Assembly (NCBI RefSeq): GCF_003726035.1
Contig: NZ_QICD01000001.1
Location: 186,001 to 250,000, forward strand
Length of the DNA stretch: 64,000 nucleotides
Direction of reading: 5' to 3'
Source of the DNA: Paraeggerthella hongkongensis
Lineage (GTDB): Bacteria; Actinomycetota; Coriobacteriia; Coriobacteriales; Eggerthellaceae
The first letter of the stretch is position 1. The number at the start of each line of letters is the position of its first letter. A model generated the notes under the pieces. The model did no database searches. It saw only the letters and a list, made by a program, of their open reading frames with translations, and was not told where the DNA came from. The position numbers were made by a program, and so were the translations under genes. Below, one piece after another: positions 1 through 8,669 of the stretch.

Positions 1-3000
1 GCGTGAGCAGGGGATACGTTGCGCGTGCCGAGTTGACGGCCGAGCGCTTCGTGCCGTCTCCCTTCGTGAAGGGGGAGCGTCTTTACCGCACGGGCGACGT
101 GGGCCGCTGGTATCCGCTTGGCGAAATTCAGTTTCTCGGACGCATCGACCGTCAGGTGAAGATTCGCGGATACCGCGTTGAGCTGGGAGAGATCCAGAAC
201 AGGTTGTTGCAGTTGGAGGGGATCCGCTCGGCGGCGGTGGTGGCGCACGATGAGCCGGACGGGCGCAAGTCGCTGTGCGCGTACGTGGCGGGGGATTGCG
301 TGCCGCCTGCTGCACGGATGAAGGCGCACCTGTCCGAATCGCTGCCGTTTTACATGGTTCCTTCATGCTTCATGGAGCTTGACGAGCTTCCTCTTACGGC
401 AAGCGAAAAGCTTGACGTACGTCGCCTCCCCGAGCCTCATCGGGAAACGGTGGGTACGTGCTCGTTTGAAACCGACACCCAGCGCAAGCTCGCGGAGTTG
501 TGGGAGAGCGTCTTGGGGGTGCGTTGCGTTCGCCCCGACGATCACTTTTTCGAAATCGGCGGGGACTCGCTGTCCATCGTGCGCATGATAGCCGAAGTGG
601 CCGAGGTCTTCGATGCGAACATCGATTTGGCGGACGTGTACCGCGACCCGACGCTTGCCGCCTGCGCTGCGCTTGTTGACCGGGCGGAGGCCAGCTACTG
701 CAAGCCGGTGAAGCCCGTGGCGGCGCGCCGTTACTATCCGGCCACGTCAACGCAGCAGCGCATGGTTTTGGCGGCGAACGAGGCTCCTGACTCCGTTGCT
801 TACAACGTGCCGGCGCTGTTCGTGTTCGAAGGCTTGCTCGATGAGGACCGGCTCAAGGTTGCCTTGGAGAGGCTGCTCGCTCGGCATGCTGTTCTGCGCA
901 CGTCGCTGCATGTGCGCGACGGCGCGATCGTGCAGCGGGTTCACCGTTCGGTCGAGGTGCCGTACGAGTCGGTTGCGTGCGCCGATTCCCGCATCGCGGC
1001 ATGCGCGAAGCGGCGCGTTCGGCCCTTCGACGTCTCAAGCGCTCCGCTCATGCGGCTTGTCTCCATTCGAACGCCTCGGCGGCATGCGCTGCTGTTCGAC
1101 TTCCATCATGCCGTTTGCGACCAGGCGGGGCTTCGAATCGTGCTCGACGACTTCGCCGCTTTGTACCATGAAGACGCATTGCCTCCGCTTGCCGTCGATT
1201 ACAAGGACTGCGCCGTTTGGTTGGAGGGGCGCCTTGCTTCGGACGCTTCGGAGCGGCATGCGGCGTATTGGCGCGAACGGCTTTCCGGCAACCTCCCCGT
1301 ACTGTCGCTGCCCACCGAGCGCCCTCGGACGAACGAACGGAAGGGCGCAGCATGCGAGGCGCGCATTGCCGCGAGCGCGCTCGCGCCGCTGCACGCCCTT
1401 GTGCGGTCTCGGAAGGCTACGGTGGCCACGGCGCTCATGACCGTGTTCGGGCTGGTGCTTTCCCGTACTGCCTTGCAAGACGAGGTGGTGATCGGCATGC
1501 CCGTAGAAAACAGGATGCAACCTGCGATGCAGCATACGGCGGGCGCTTTCATCAACACGGTTCCGGTGCGGTGCGCGTTTTCGGACGGACAGACCGTCCG
1601 TGCATGCTTCGACGCGGTGCATCGCGCTTTGAGCGAAGCCCTTTCCCATCAGGATTATCCGTTCGAGCGCATCGTGGCCGACGTGGGCGCTGCGCGCCAG
1701 CGCGGTCGCAACCCCTTGTTCGACGCGATGCTCGTGTTCGGGAAAGACCAGGTGAGCTTGACGCTTGAAGGCGTATCCGCAACGCCTCGGTTCGTGGACG
1801 TTGCAACGGCGAAGCTCGATGTGACGCTGTTCGTCTACGAAGCAGCGGACGGCCTGACATGCAGATTGGAGTACGATCGAAATCTGTTTTCCGCTGCGGC
1901 AGCGCGGCGCATGCTCGATCGCTTCACTCATACCGCAGCAACGCTGTTCGAAGCTCCCGACGAGGGCATCGCGCGCGCAAGCGTGCTGCCCGTGGAAGAG
2001 TATCAGCTGGTGACAAGCGGGTTTGCGGGAGACGAGATGCCTGTTCGCAACCGGCCGCTCTGCGCGTGGGTGGAAGACCTTGCCGATCGGCGGCCGTGCG
2101 ACGAAGCCGTTGTGGCCGTGGACGGTCGGTTGACGTTTTCCGAGCTGGATCGGCAGGCCGATTGCATCGCATGCGCTCTTGCCGAAGCAGGAGCGGGACC
2201 CGGATCCTTGGTGGCCGTCATGATGCGGCGCAGCGCGGCGTTGCTCCCGGCTCTGTTCGGCGTCATGAAGGCGGGCGCTGCTTACGTTCCCGTCGACCCG
2301 ACGTATCCGGCCGACCGCAAGGCGCTCATGCTGGCCGATAGCGGGGCGCGCCTTGTGCTGGTCGATGGCCAGACGCGTGACGACTGCCCGGAAATCCCGA
2401 CCGGCGTTGCAACGGTAATCGTCGAGGACGCGCTTCTTGCGCGGGCATCGCTGGACTCGGCGCGGGCTCGCGGCGAGCGTATGCGCAGGTGCTCCGGGGC
2501 GAAGCCGGACGATCCTGCGTACGTCATCTACACAAGCGGTTCGACCGGCGTGCCGAAGGGGAGCCTCCTCACGCGCGCGGGCGTGGCGAACCTGCGGGAC
2601 GCTATGGCTTCGTGCATCGGCTACCGTCCTGCATGGACCGCAGTTTCGGTGACTACGATGTCGTTCGACATTTTCGTTGCGGATGCGCTGCTTCCCTTGA
2701 CGTACGGCTGCCGTACCGTGCTCGCCGACGAAGAGGAGCTTCGGCAGCCTCGGCTGCTTGCCGGCCTCATCGAGCGCGAACGGGTCGATTTTCTGCAGGC
2801 GACGCCCTCGCGCATGCAAATCATGGTGCGTGACCAAGCATTCGTCCAAGCCGCTTCACGGCTTTCGACCGTGGTTCTGGCGGGAGAGAAGCCGCCGCTT
2901 CCGTTGGTTCGAACGTGCAAGCGCATCATGCCCGGCGCGCGTCTCAAGAACGGGTACGGCCCGACCGAGGTGACCGTGTACACCTCGTTTCAGGATATGA

Positions 3001-5039
3001 CCGACTGCTCGTACGTGAGCATCGGGCGACCTATCGCGAACACGCGCGTCTACGTGCTCGACGAGGCGCTGCGCCCCGTTCCCGTGGGAACGTACGGGGA
3101 AGCCTACATTGCCGGAGCAGGGGTGTCGCCGGGCTACATCGGCCGTCCCGATCTGAACGAGTCGCGCTTTCTTCCCGATCCGTTTCACGAGGGAGGCGTT
3201 ATGTACCGGTCGGGAGACGTGTGCCGGTTCGACGAGCACGGCGAGCTGTTCATTGCGGGTCGCGTCGATCACCAGGTGAAGGTGCGCGGTTTGCGCATCG
3301 AACCCGGTGAGATCGAGGCGGCTCTCTGCGCTCTTGACGGCATTGCCGAAGCGGTGGTGGTGGCGCGCGGGGCGGGCGAGCGCAAGCAGCTGGTTGCGTA
3401 CTACACGGCGTCCGAGCCGCATGAGGTTTCGCAGCTGCGGTCTGCGCTTGCGGCGCAGCTCCCTTCGTTTTTGGTGCCCGCGCGCTTCGTTTGCCTTGAG
3501 GCGCTCCCCGAAACGGCAAACGGCAAGGTGGACCGCGGGCGCCTTCCCGATCCAGATGCCAGCGGCTGCGCGACGACGTCCGCGCCTTCCGGCACGCCTG
3601 CGAAGCGGGCATGCTCGGCCGAGGAGCGACGGCTTCTGCGCGCGATCGAGCACGTCTTGGGAGTGCGGGGCATCGGCCTGGCCGACAACGTGTTCGATTT
3701 GGGAGGCGACTCCTTGGCGGTCATCTCCATCCAAGCGCGGCTCGCCCCGCACGGGTGGACGCTGCGCACGCAGGATTTCTACGATGCCGCGACCATCGGG
3801 GATCTGCTCGCACGTGCGCACATGCCCGGCGCGAAGGGTGTTTCCAAGCGCCAGCAGAAAACGGGCGGAAGCGCATCGGATCGTCGTTTGGCCGATCGAA
3901 GCGAAGCGGCGGCATCGGTTGCGCGCAATGCGGCAGCGGCTTGCGAAAAGCCCGTTGCCGCATGCTCCCTTGACCGTGTGCTCGTAACGGGAGCAACGGG
4001 ATTTCTGGGCGCCCATGTGGTGGCGGAGCTTTTGGCTGCGGGCGCGGGGGAGGTGCTTTGCCTGGTGCGCGCCGCCGACGACGTCGAGGCGCAGGTGCGC
4101 CTCGATCATGCGCTGGCAGCTTACGGGATGGACTTTGCCCCCGCGGTTCGCGCCGTGCGCGGCGACGTGTCCCATGACGCTCGCGGTTTGGCCGCGTCGC
4201 TTGGTTCGATCGACGCGGTGTTCCACTGCGCGGCCATCACCGACCACGTTGGCCGGCGCGAGGAGTACGAGCGCGTCAACGTCGAGGGCACGCGTCGCAT
4301 GCTGGAACTGGCCGCTATGCTGGAAGCGCAGTTCATGCATGTGTCCACGATGAGCGTGGCCGGCAGGGGCGGTGCGCTGTTCGACGAGCGATCGTTCGAC
4401 GTCGGGCAAGACGTTGATTTCAACGAGTACGCTCGAAGCAAGTACCGGGCTGAGGCCGTCGTGCTCGACGCTTTCGCGAAGGGCGTTGCGGGCCGCGTGT
4501 TTCGCGTGGGGAATCTGACGGGCCGCGCTCGTGACGGGGTGTTTCAGCGCGATGTCCATCGCAACGCCTTCGCGATGCGCCTTGCCGCTTACGCCCGCTT
4601 GGGATGCTATCCTGAAAGCCTGGTCGAACGGTTCGAGATGACGCCCGTCGACTCATGCGCGCGTTCCATCGTGCTGTTGGCAACGCATGATTCGCATTGC
4701 GTCGCGCACGTGTGCAGCGATCGGCGGATCGACGTCAAGGCGCTTGCGGCGCTTTTGCGGCGTTGCGGCCATCCTGTTGAGCCGGTGTCGGACGAGGCGT
4801 TTGCCCGGTGCGTTTCCGGGCGCCTGAACAACGAGTTCAAAAGTTTGTTCGGCATTGTTCGGGATGTTGTCGAGCGCCCCGCCGCCCAGCCTACCGAGGC
4901 GTCGGCGGCGGCTACGTGCGCCGCGCTGCAGGAGAAGGGCTTTTCCTGGCCGGACCCCGATGCGGCGTACTTTGCCCCCTACTTCGCTCAGATCCAAGCT
5001 GCCGTCGAGGCTTCGGGCCCCGTTCGAGAAAGGAGTTAA
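1..5039 (+). CDS. Nonribosomal peptide synthetase, 3' part, ending in a thioester reductase
   Basis: The reading frame is open from the window edge, so the 5' end lies outside; the GTG at position 3 is probably internal. Domains in order, numbering residues from position 3: C-terminal part of an adenylation domain (YRTGDVG, GRIDRQVKIRGYRVE, LPLTASEKLD), carrier domain with GGDSLS near 186, condensation domain about 240-665 (HHAVCDQ near 368, GRNPLFDAMLVF), a complete adenylation domain (YTSGSTGVPKG near 842, NGYGPTE, ANGKVDR near 1172), carrier domain with GGDSL near 1234, and a reductase domain (VTGATGFLG near 1327; YxxSK near 1476). Reductase release normally yields a peptide aldehyde or alcohol instead of an acid (family knowledge). 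The condensation motif has Q where HHxxxDG normally ends in G, but the catalytic second His is present. Peptide identity is unknown because upstream modules are missing. Confidence 0.95.
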   Translation, partial: VSRGYVARAELTAERFVPSPFVKGERLYRTGDVGRWYPLGEIQFLGRIDRQVKIRGYRVELGEIQNRLLQLEGIRSAAVVAHDEPDGRKSLCAYVAGDCVPPAARMKAHLSESLPFYMVPSCFMELDELPLTASEKLDVRRLPEPHRETVGTCSFETDTQRKLAELWESVLGVRCVRPDDHFFEIGGDSLSIVRMIAEVAEVFDANIDLADVYRDPTLAACAALVDRAEASYCKPVKPVAARRYYPATSTQQRMVLAANEAPDSVAYNVPALFVFEGLLDEDRLKVALERLLARHAVLRTSLHVRDGAIVQRVHRSVEVPYESVACADSRIAACAKRRVRPFDVSSAPLMRLVSIRTPRRHALLFDFHHAVCDQAGLRIVLDDFAALYHEDALPPLAVDYKDCAVWLEGRLASDASERHAAYWRERLSGNLPVLSLPTERPRTNERKGAACEARIAASALAPLHALVRSRKATVATALMTVFGLVLSRTALQDEVVIGMPVENRMQPAMQHTAGAFINTVPVRCAFSDGQTVRACFDAVHRALSEALSHQDYPFERIVADVGAARQRGRNPLFDAMLVFGKDQVSLTLEGVSATPRFVDVATAKLDVTLFVYEAADGLTCRLEYDRNLFSAAAARRMLDRFTHTAATLFEAPDEGIARASVLPVEEYQLVTSGFAGDEMPVRNRPLCAWVEDLADRRPCDEAVVAVDGRLTFSELDRQADCIACALAEAGAGPGSLVAVMMRRSAALLPALFGVMKAGAAYVPVDPTYPADRKALMLADSGARLVLVDGQTRDDCPEIPTGVATVIVEDALLARASLDSARARGERMRRCSGAKPDDPAYVIYTSGSTGVPKGSLLTRAGVANLRDAMASCIGYRPAWTAVSVTTMSFDIFVADALLPLTYGCRTVLADEEELRQPRLLAGLIERERVDFLQATPSRMQIMVRDQAFVQAASRLSTVVLAGEKPPLPLVRTCKRIMPGARLKNGYGPTEVTVYTSFQDMTDCSYVSIGRPIANTRVYVLDEALRPVPVGTYGEAYIAGAGVSPGYIGRPDLNESRFLPDPFHEGGVMYRSGDVCRFDEHGELFIAGRVDHQVKVRGLRIEPGEIEAALCALDGIAEAVVVARGAGERKQLVAYYTASEPHEVSQLRSALAAQLPSFLVPARFVCLEALPETANGKVDRGRLPDPDASGCATTSAPSGTPAKRACSAEERRLLRAIEHVLGVRGIGLADNVFDLGGDSLAVISIQARLAPHGWTLRTQDFYDAATIGDLLARAHMPGAKGVSKRQQKTGGSASDRRLADRSEAAASVARNAAAACEKPVAACSLDRVLVTGATGFLGAHVVAELLAAGAGEVLCLVRAADDVEAQVRLDHALAAYGMDFAPAVRAVRGDVSHDARGLAASLGSIDAVFHCAAITDHVGRREEYERVNVEGTRRMLELAAMLEAQFMHVSTMSVAGRGGALFDERSFDVGQDVDFNEYARSKYRAEAVVLDAFAKGVAGRVFRVGNLTGRARDGVFQRDVHRNAFAMRLAAYARLGCYPESLVERFEMTPVDSCARSIVLLATHDSHCVAHVCSDRRIDVKALAALLRRCGHPVEPVSDEAFARCVSGRLNNEFKSLFGIVRDVVERPAAQPTEASAAATCAALQEKGFSWPDPDAAYFAPYFAQIQAAVEASGPVRERS

Positions 5040-5040
5040 C

Positions 5041-6858
5041 GTGGACGCTGCTTCCGTAATCGTGTTGACGGTGGTTCTCATCGCGTTGGTCGCCATGCTG
5101 TGCTACGTGGCGTTTGCCAAAGAGAAGAAAACGCTTCACTACCTGTTCATCACCATCATCGTCGAGCTGATCGTGTGGAACACGGCGGTGCTCGGCGGCA
5201 AGTACGTTGCCGCCGATCCGGAGCTTTCCGTGTTCGTTGACAACTTCGCCTACTTTGGGGCCGCATTTGTGCCGGTCACTATGCTGTTGCTGGGTTTGGC
5301 GTACCAGAAAAGCTTCAAAGGCTTTTCGAAGGCATACGGGCTGCTGTTCGCGTTCCCCATTATCACGATGGTTGTGATATTCACGAACGACTTCCATCAT
5401 CTTTTCTACCTTTCGTATACGCCGGGCGTAGGGTACGTACAGGGGCCGTACTTTGTGTTCTACGCCTTGTATTCGTATGCGTGCCTGTTCACCGGCATGG
5501 GGCTGCTATGCTATACCGCCATCAAAACCTCGGGCGTGCTTTCGCTGCAGGCGCTGCTCAACGTTGCGGCCGCGCTTATTCCCACGGTCACGAACATCTG
5601 CTACACGCTGCACGTTCCCGGCTTCTACGTGTACACTACGCCGGTTGCGTTCACCATTACCGTACTGCTCTACATTGTGTCGCTGTTTCGATTCGGCTTC
5701 CTTAAAACCGTTCCCATTGCCACGCAAACCGTCATCAATCGCATTTCGGATTGTTTCGTGGTTATCGATCGCGAGCTTCGCATGCTCGATTGCAACGAAT
5801 CGTTCACCCGTCGGTTCTATGATCGATCGAACGCCCAGAAAAAAACGAAGCTCGACGATCTGCTGGTCGGTATGGGATTGTCTGCCGACCAGGTTGCTTC
5901 CATTCGCTGGAACATTGCGGTCGCCTTCGAGTCCGGCCGTTTGCAAACGGCTGACCTTGCCGTCGAGGCGGGCGAAGGTCCTCTGTTCTACACGGTCGAG
6001 TACACGCCTTTGTCGGAGAGCTTGTCGTATCCGGCGCTCGTGCTGTTGTTCAAGGACGTCACGCAACACGTGCTTGACCTGCAGGCGTTGCGCGACAATC
6101 AAGACATTCTGCTTGAGCGGGAGCGCTTGGCTTCGCTCGGGCAGATGATCGGCGGGATCGCGCACAATCTCAAAAGTCCCATCTTGGCTATTTCGGGAGG
6201 CATCGACCAGGTGCAATGGCTGGTGTCGGAGTATCGCGACTCGGTAGGGGACCAAGAGGTTACCGATGACGATCATCGCGAGATCGCCCGCGATATGGAT
6301 GAGTGGCTTGCGAAGATGAAGATCCAGCTTTCGTACATGTCCGACATCATATCCACCGTCAAGGGACAGGCAGCCCAGTTCAGCGAGGACTCATCCCATC
6401 CGTTCACCGTTGGCGAGGTGCTGAAGCGAACGCAGATACTCATGCAGCATTCGCTCGTGAAGGGCGGATGCACGCTGGAAACCGAGGTGAACATCAGTCG
6501 TGAGCAGGTGGTGTTCGGCGATGTGAATAGTCTTGTTCAGATTCTAGATAACGTCATCGACAATGCCATCCATGCGTATAATGGGGACGGTGGCACGATC
6601 AAGCTGAACGTGGAGCCGGTCGAGGACAGCGTGCGTTTCTCCGTTTCCGATCAAGGGGCGGGCATTGCACCCGATGTTCAAAAGCTCCTGTTCAAAGAGA
6701 TGACGACAACAAGGGGCAAGCACGGGACCGGACTTGGCCTGTACATGTCCTACAGCACGGTAAAAGGCATGTTCCGCGGCAGCATGTGGTTCGAAACGCA
6801 GCCGGGCGCGGGCACCACGTTCTTCATTCAAATTCCTTTGGCAGGAAAGCGAGGGTAG
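5041..6858 (+). CDS. 7TM sensor histidine kinase with PAS domain
   Basis: Starts at GTG one base after the NRPS stop, with AAAGGAG overlapping the end of the NRPS gene, so translation is probably coupled. The first roughly 225 residues form seven hydrophobic segments of the HisKA-7TM type, including the typical TNDFHHLFY motif. A PAS-like region follows, with CFVVIDRELRMLDCNESF. The phosphoacceptor motif is HNLKSP near residue 375, followed by an N-box (DNVIDNAIHAY) and G-boxes (DQGAGI, GTGLGLYMS). The NLKSP form resembles the HxLKSP kinases more than the usual HELRTP. It probably phosphorylates the next gene's product. Its signal is unknown; adjacency to the synthetase suggests, without proving, a link to the peptide. 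Confidence 0.9.
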   Translation: MDAASVIVLTVVLIALVAMLCYVAFAKEKKTLHYLFITIIVELIVWNTAVLGGKYVAADPELSVFVDNFAYFGAAFVPVTMLLLGLAYQKSFKGFSKAYGLLFAFPIITMVVIFTNDFHHLFYLSYTPGVGYVQGPYFVFYALYSYACLFTGMGLLCYTAIKTSGVLSLQALLNVAAALIPTVTNICYTLHVPGFYVYTTPVAFTITVLLYIVSLFRFGFLKTVPIATQTVINRISDCFVVIDRELRMLDCNESFTRRFYDRSNAQKKTKLDDLLVGMGLSADQVASIRWNIAVAFESGRLQTADLAVEAGEGPLFYTVEYTPLSESLSYPALVLLFKDVTQHVLDLQALRDNQDILLERERLASLGQMIGGIAHNLKSPILAISGGIDQVQWLVSEYRDSVGDQEVTDDDHREIARDMDEWLAKMKIQLSYMSDIISTVKGQAAQFSEDSSHPFTVGEVLKRTQILMQHSLVKGGCTLETEVNISREQVVFGDVNSLVQILDNVIDNAIHAYNGDGGTIKLNVEPVEDSVRFSVSDQGAGIAPDVQKLLFKEMTTTRGKHGTGLGLYMSYSTVKGMFRGSMWFETQPGAGTTFFIQIPLAGKRG

Positions 6859-6864
6859 CATTGT

Positions 6865-8385
6865 ATGCGCAAGCGGCGTAGTCGGGAGGTTTCCGAGGAA
6901 TACCGTATTATGGTCGTTGATGACGAAGAGGGGATCATCGACACCGTTGTTGCCATGGTGAATCGCAGCGGATACTGGTGCAAGGGGTTCACCAATCCGC
7001 TTGAAGCGCTCGAGGAGCTTGAGCGCGAGCACTACGACCTGCTCATCCTTGACTATTTTATGCAATCCATTCACGGCGACGAGGTGGTCGAGCGCATTCG
7101 CAAGACCGATTACGAGCTGTACATACTTCTTCTGACCGGGCATAAAGAGCTTGCGCCGCCGGTGAGCACGCTCAAGTCTTTGGCTATTCAGGCGTATTGC
7201 GAGAAAAGCGACCGTACCGATCAGCTGCAGTTGCTGGTGGAATCCGGCGTCAAGTCCATCAGCCAGATGCGCACCATAAAGCAGTTCCAGGAAGGACTCA
7301 ACAGCATTTTGGGCGCCGTCCCCAAAATCTACCAGCTTCAGCCCATCGGCAACATACTCGAGGAGATTCTTCGTCAGATTCTGCCCCTGGTAAACGGCGA
7401 GGACGCGTTCATTCTCATAGACGAGCTGCCTGAATCGTTCGATCCTGCGGCAGGCGCGGGCTCTCAAGAGCGCAAGAGCATCTTCTGCGGCATCGGCGCA
7501 TACCGCGGCTCAGTGGACTCGTTCACCAACCTTTTGGATCACGACCTCATGGAGGCCGTCGGTCGCGCGCGCACGGATTGTGCGCTCTTACATGCCCCCG
7601 AGGGCGTGGTGCTGCCGCTGTGCGACGAACAGAAGCGTTCGCTCGGGGTGATTTACGCGCGCAACGTGTCGAGCGAGTACGGCATCAAGCTTTTGGAGAT
7701 TTACGCCCATCAAGCTGCGTCGTCTATCAGCAACGCGTTTCTGCATTCGCTCGTCAATATCAAAAACGAGGAACTGCATGACACGTACGCGCAGCTCAAG
7801 CAGCGATACATGGATACGGTCGAGGTGCTGCGCCTGGCGGTCGACGCGAAAGACGAGTACACGCGCGGCCACTCCGATCGCGTGGCGGCCTTGGCGGTGG
7901 AGATCGGTCGAGCGTACGGGTTCGATGCCGATGCGCTCGAAGAACTGCGGGTGGCCGGTCTGTTCCACGACATCGGCAAGATTGGGACCGCCGATGACAT
8001 TCTGCTCAAAACCGACACGCTCGACGATGTCGAATACGAAGAGATCAAGCGTCATCCCATGAAGGGAGCCATGATCTTGTCGGCGGTGTCGATGTTCGAG
8101 AGCATTGTGCCCGTGATCAGGCATCACCACGAGCGTTACGACGGACGGGGCTACCCTGACGGCATCGCCGGTCAAGACATCGAGCTGAATGCGCGCATTA
8201 TCGCGGTGGCGGACGCGTTCGATGCCATGACCTCGGATCGCCAGTACCGGGCGCATCTTTCGTTCGAAGACGCAGTGCAACAGCTGCGCGACGGCGCGGG
8301 CACCCAGTTCGATCCTTCCGTGGTCGATTGCATGCTTCGCCTGATCGAGACGCAGCCCAGAATCTTGCGTATCGTGCGTCGTTAG
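6865..8385 (+). CDS. Response regulator with HD-GYP domain (probable cyclic-di-GMP phosphodiesterase)
   Basis: Begins 6 bp after the kinase gene. A receiver domain covers about residues 14-130 (MVVDDEEG; phosphoacceptor Asp in LLILDYFM near residue 63). The middle region resembles a GAF domain with no clear motif. The C-terminal part is a full HD-GYP domain: HSDRVAALA, FHDIGKIG near 368, HHHERYDGRGYPDG near 425, and VADAFDAMTSDRQYR. HD-GYP domains hydrolyse cyclic-di-GMP or related cyclic dinucleotides, and the HD, GYP and HH residues needed are all visible. There is no DNA-binding domain, so output would be through a second messenger. Forms a two-component pair with the preceding kinase. Confidence 0.92.
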   Translation: MRKRRSREVSEEYRIMVVDDEEGIIDTVVAMVNRSGYWCKGFTNPLEALEELEREHYDLLILDYFMQSIHGDEVVERIRKTDYELYILLLTGHKELAPPVSTLKSLAIQAYCEKSDRTDQLQLLVESGVKSISQMRTIKQFQEGLNSILGAVPKIYQLQPIGNILEEILRQILPLVNGEDAFILIDELPESFDPAAGAGSQERKSIFCGIGAYRGSVDSFTNLLDHDLMEAVGRARTDCALLHAPEGVVLPLCDEQKRSLGVIYARNVSSEYGIKLLEIYAHQAASSISNAFLHSLVNIKNEELHDTYAQLKQRYMDTVEVLRLAVDAKDEYTRGHSDRVAALAVEIGRAYGFDADALEELRVAGLFHDIGKIGTADDILLKTDTLDDVEYEEIKRHPMKGAMILSAVSMFESIVPVIRHHHERYDGRGYPDGIAGQDIELNARIIAVADAFDAMTSDRQYRAHLSFEDAVQQLRDGAGTQFDPSVVDCMLRLIETQPRILRIVRR

Positions 8386-8493
8386 CTTGTTTTGGTACGC
8401 GGCGTTGCCAGCGTATCCGGGTGCGCGCCGTGCTCGTCGGCCTTCTGGCTGACGGGTGAGCGTGCCGGTCCTTCCAGGTGCCAACTTTGGTTC

Positions 8494-8513
8494 GTAATTA
8501 AGTAATTGTAATT
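8494..8513 (+). promoter_or_regulatory. Three GTAATT repeats upstream of pstS
   Basis: GTAATT occurs at 8494, 8502 and 8508 inside a short AT-rich island of the 284-bp gap before pstS. Directly repeated AT-rich hexamers are typical of PhoP-family sites, and a PhoP-like regulator is encoded downstream. A weak TAAACT at about 8531 could be a -10 box. This is a suggestion from position and sequence only. Confidence 0.3.
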
Positions 8514-8669
8514 CTGAACTGGGAAAACGGTAAACTTTACAGAGTTTTAACCCGTATCCGACATTCCTTTGATGCTTCAACTTCATCATGTTCTTTGCAA
8601 CGGGCCGGAAGGCCCGTACTACTGCAGCCAGTATTGCGCCAACGGGGGCGCATCGAAGGAAGGAAGAGC

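Noticed and set aside
1080-1130. Inactive condensation domain because HHxxxDG ends in Q
   Set aside because: The second His and the Asp of the motif are present; the last Gly is variable, so inactivity cannot be claimed.
1035-2849. 604-codon open frame on the minus strand opposite the NRPS
   Set aside because: GC-rich codon shadow: Arg/His/Ala-rich with no motif, no ribosome site, and fully inside a clear NRPS gene. The same holds for 2856-4559 minus.
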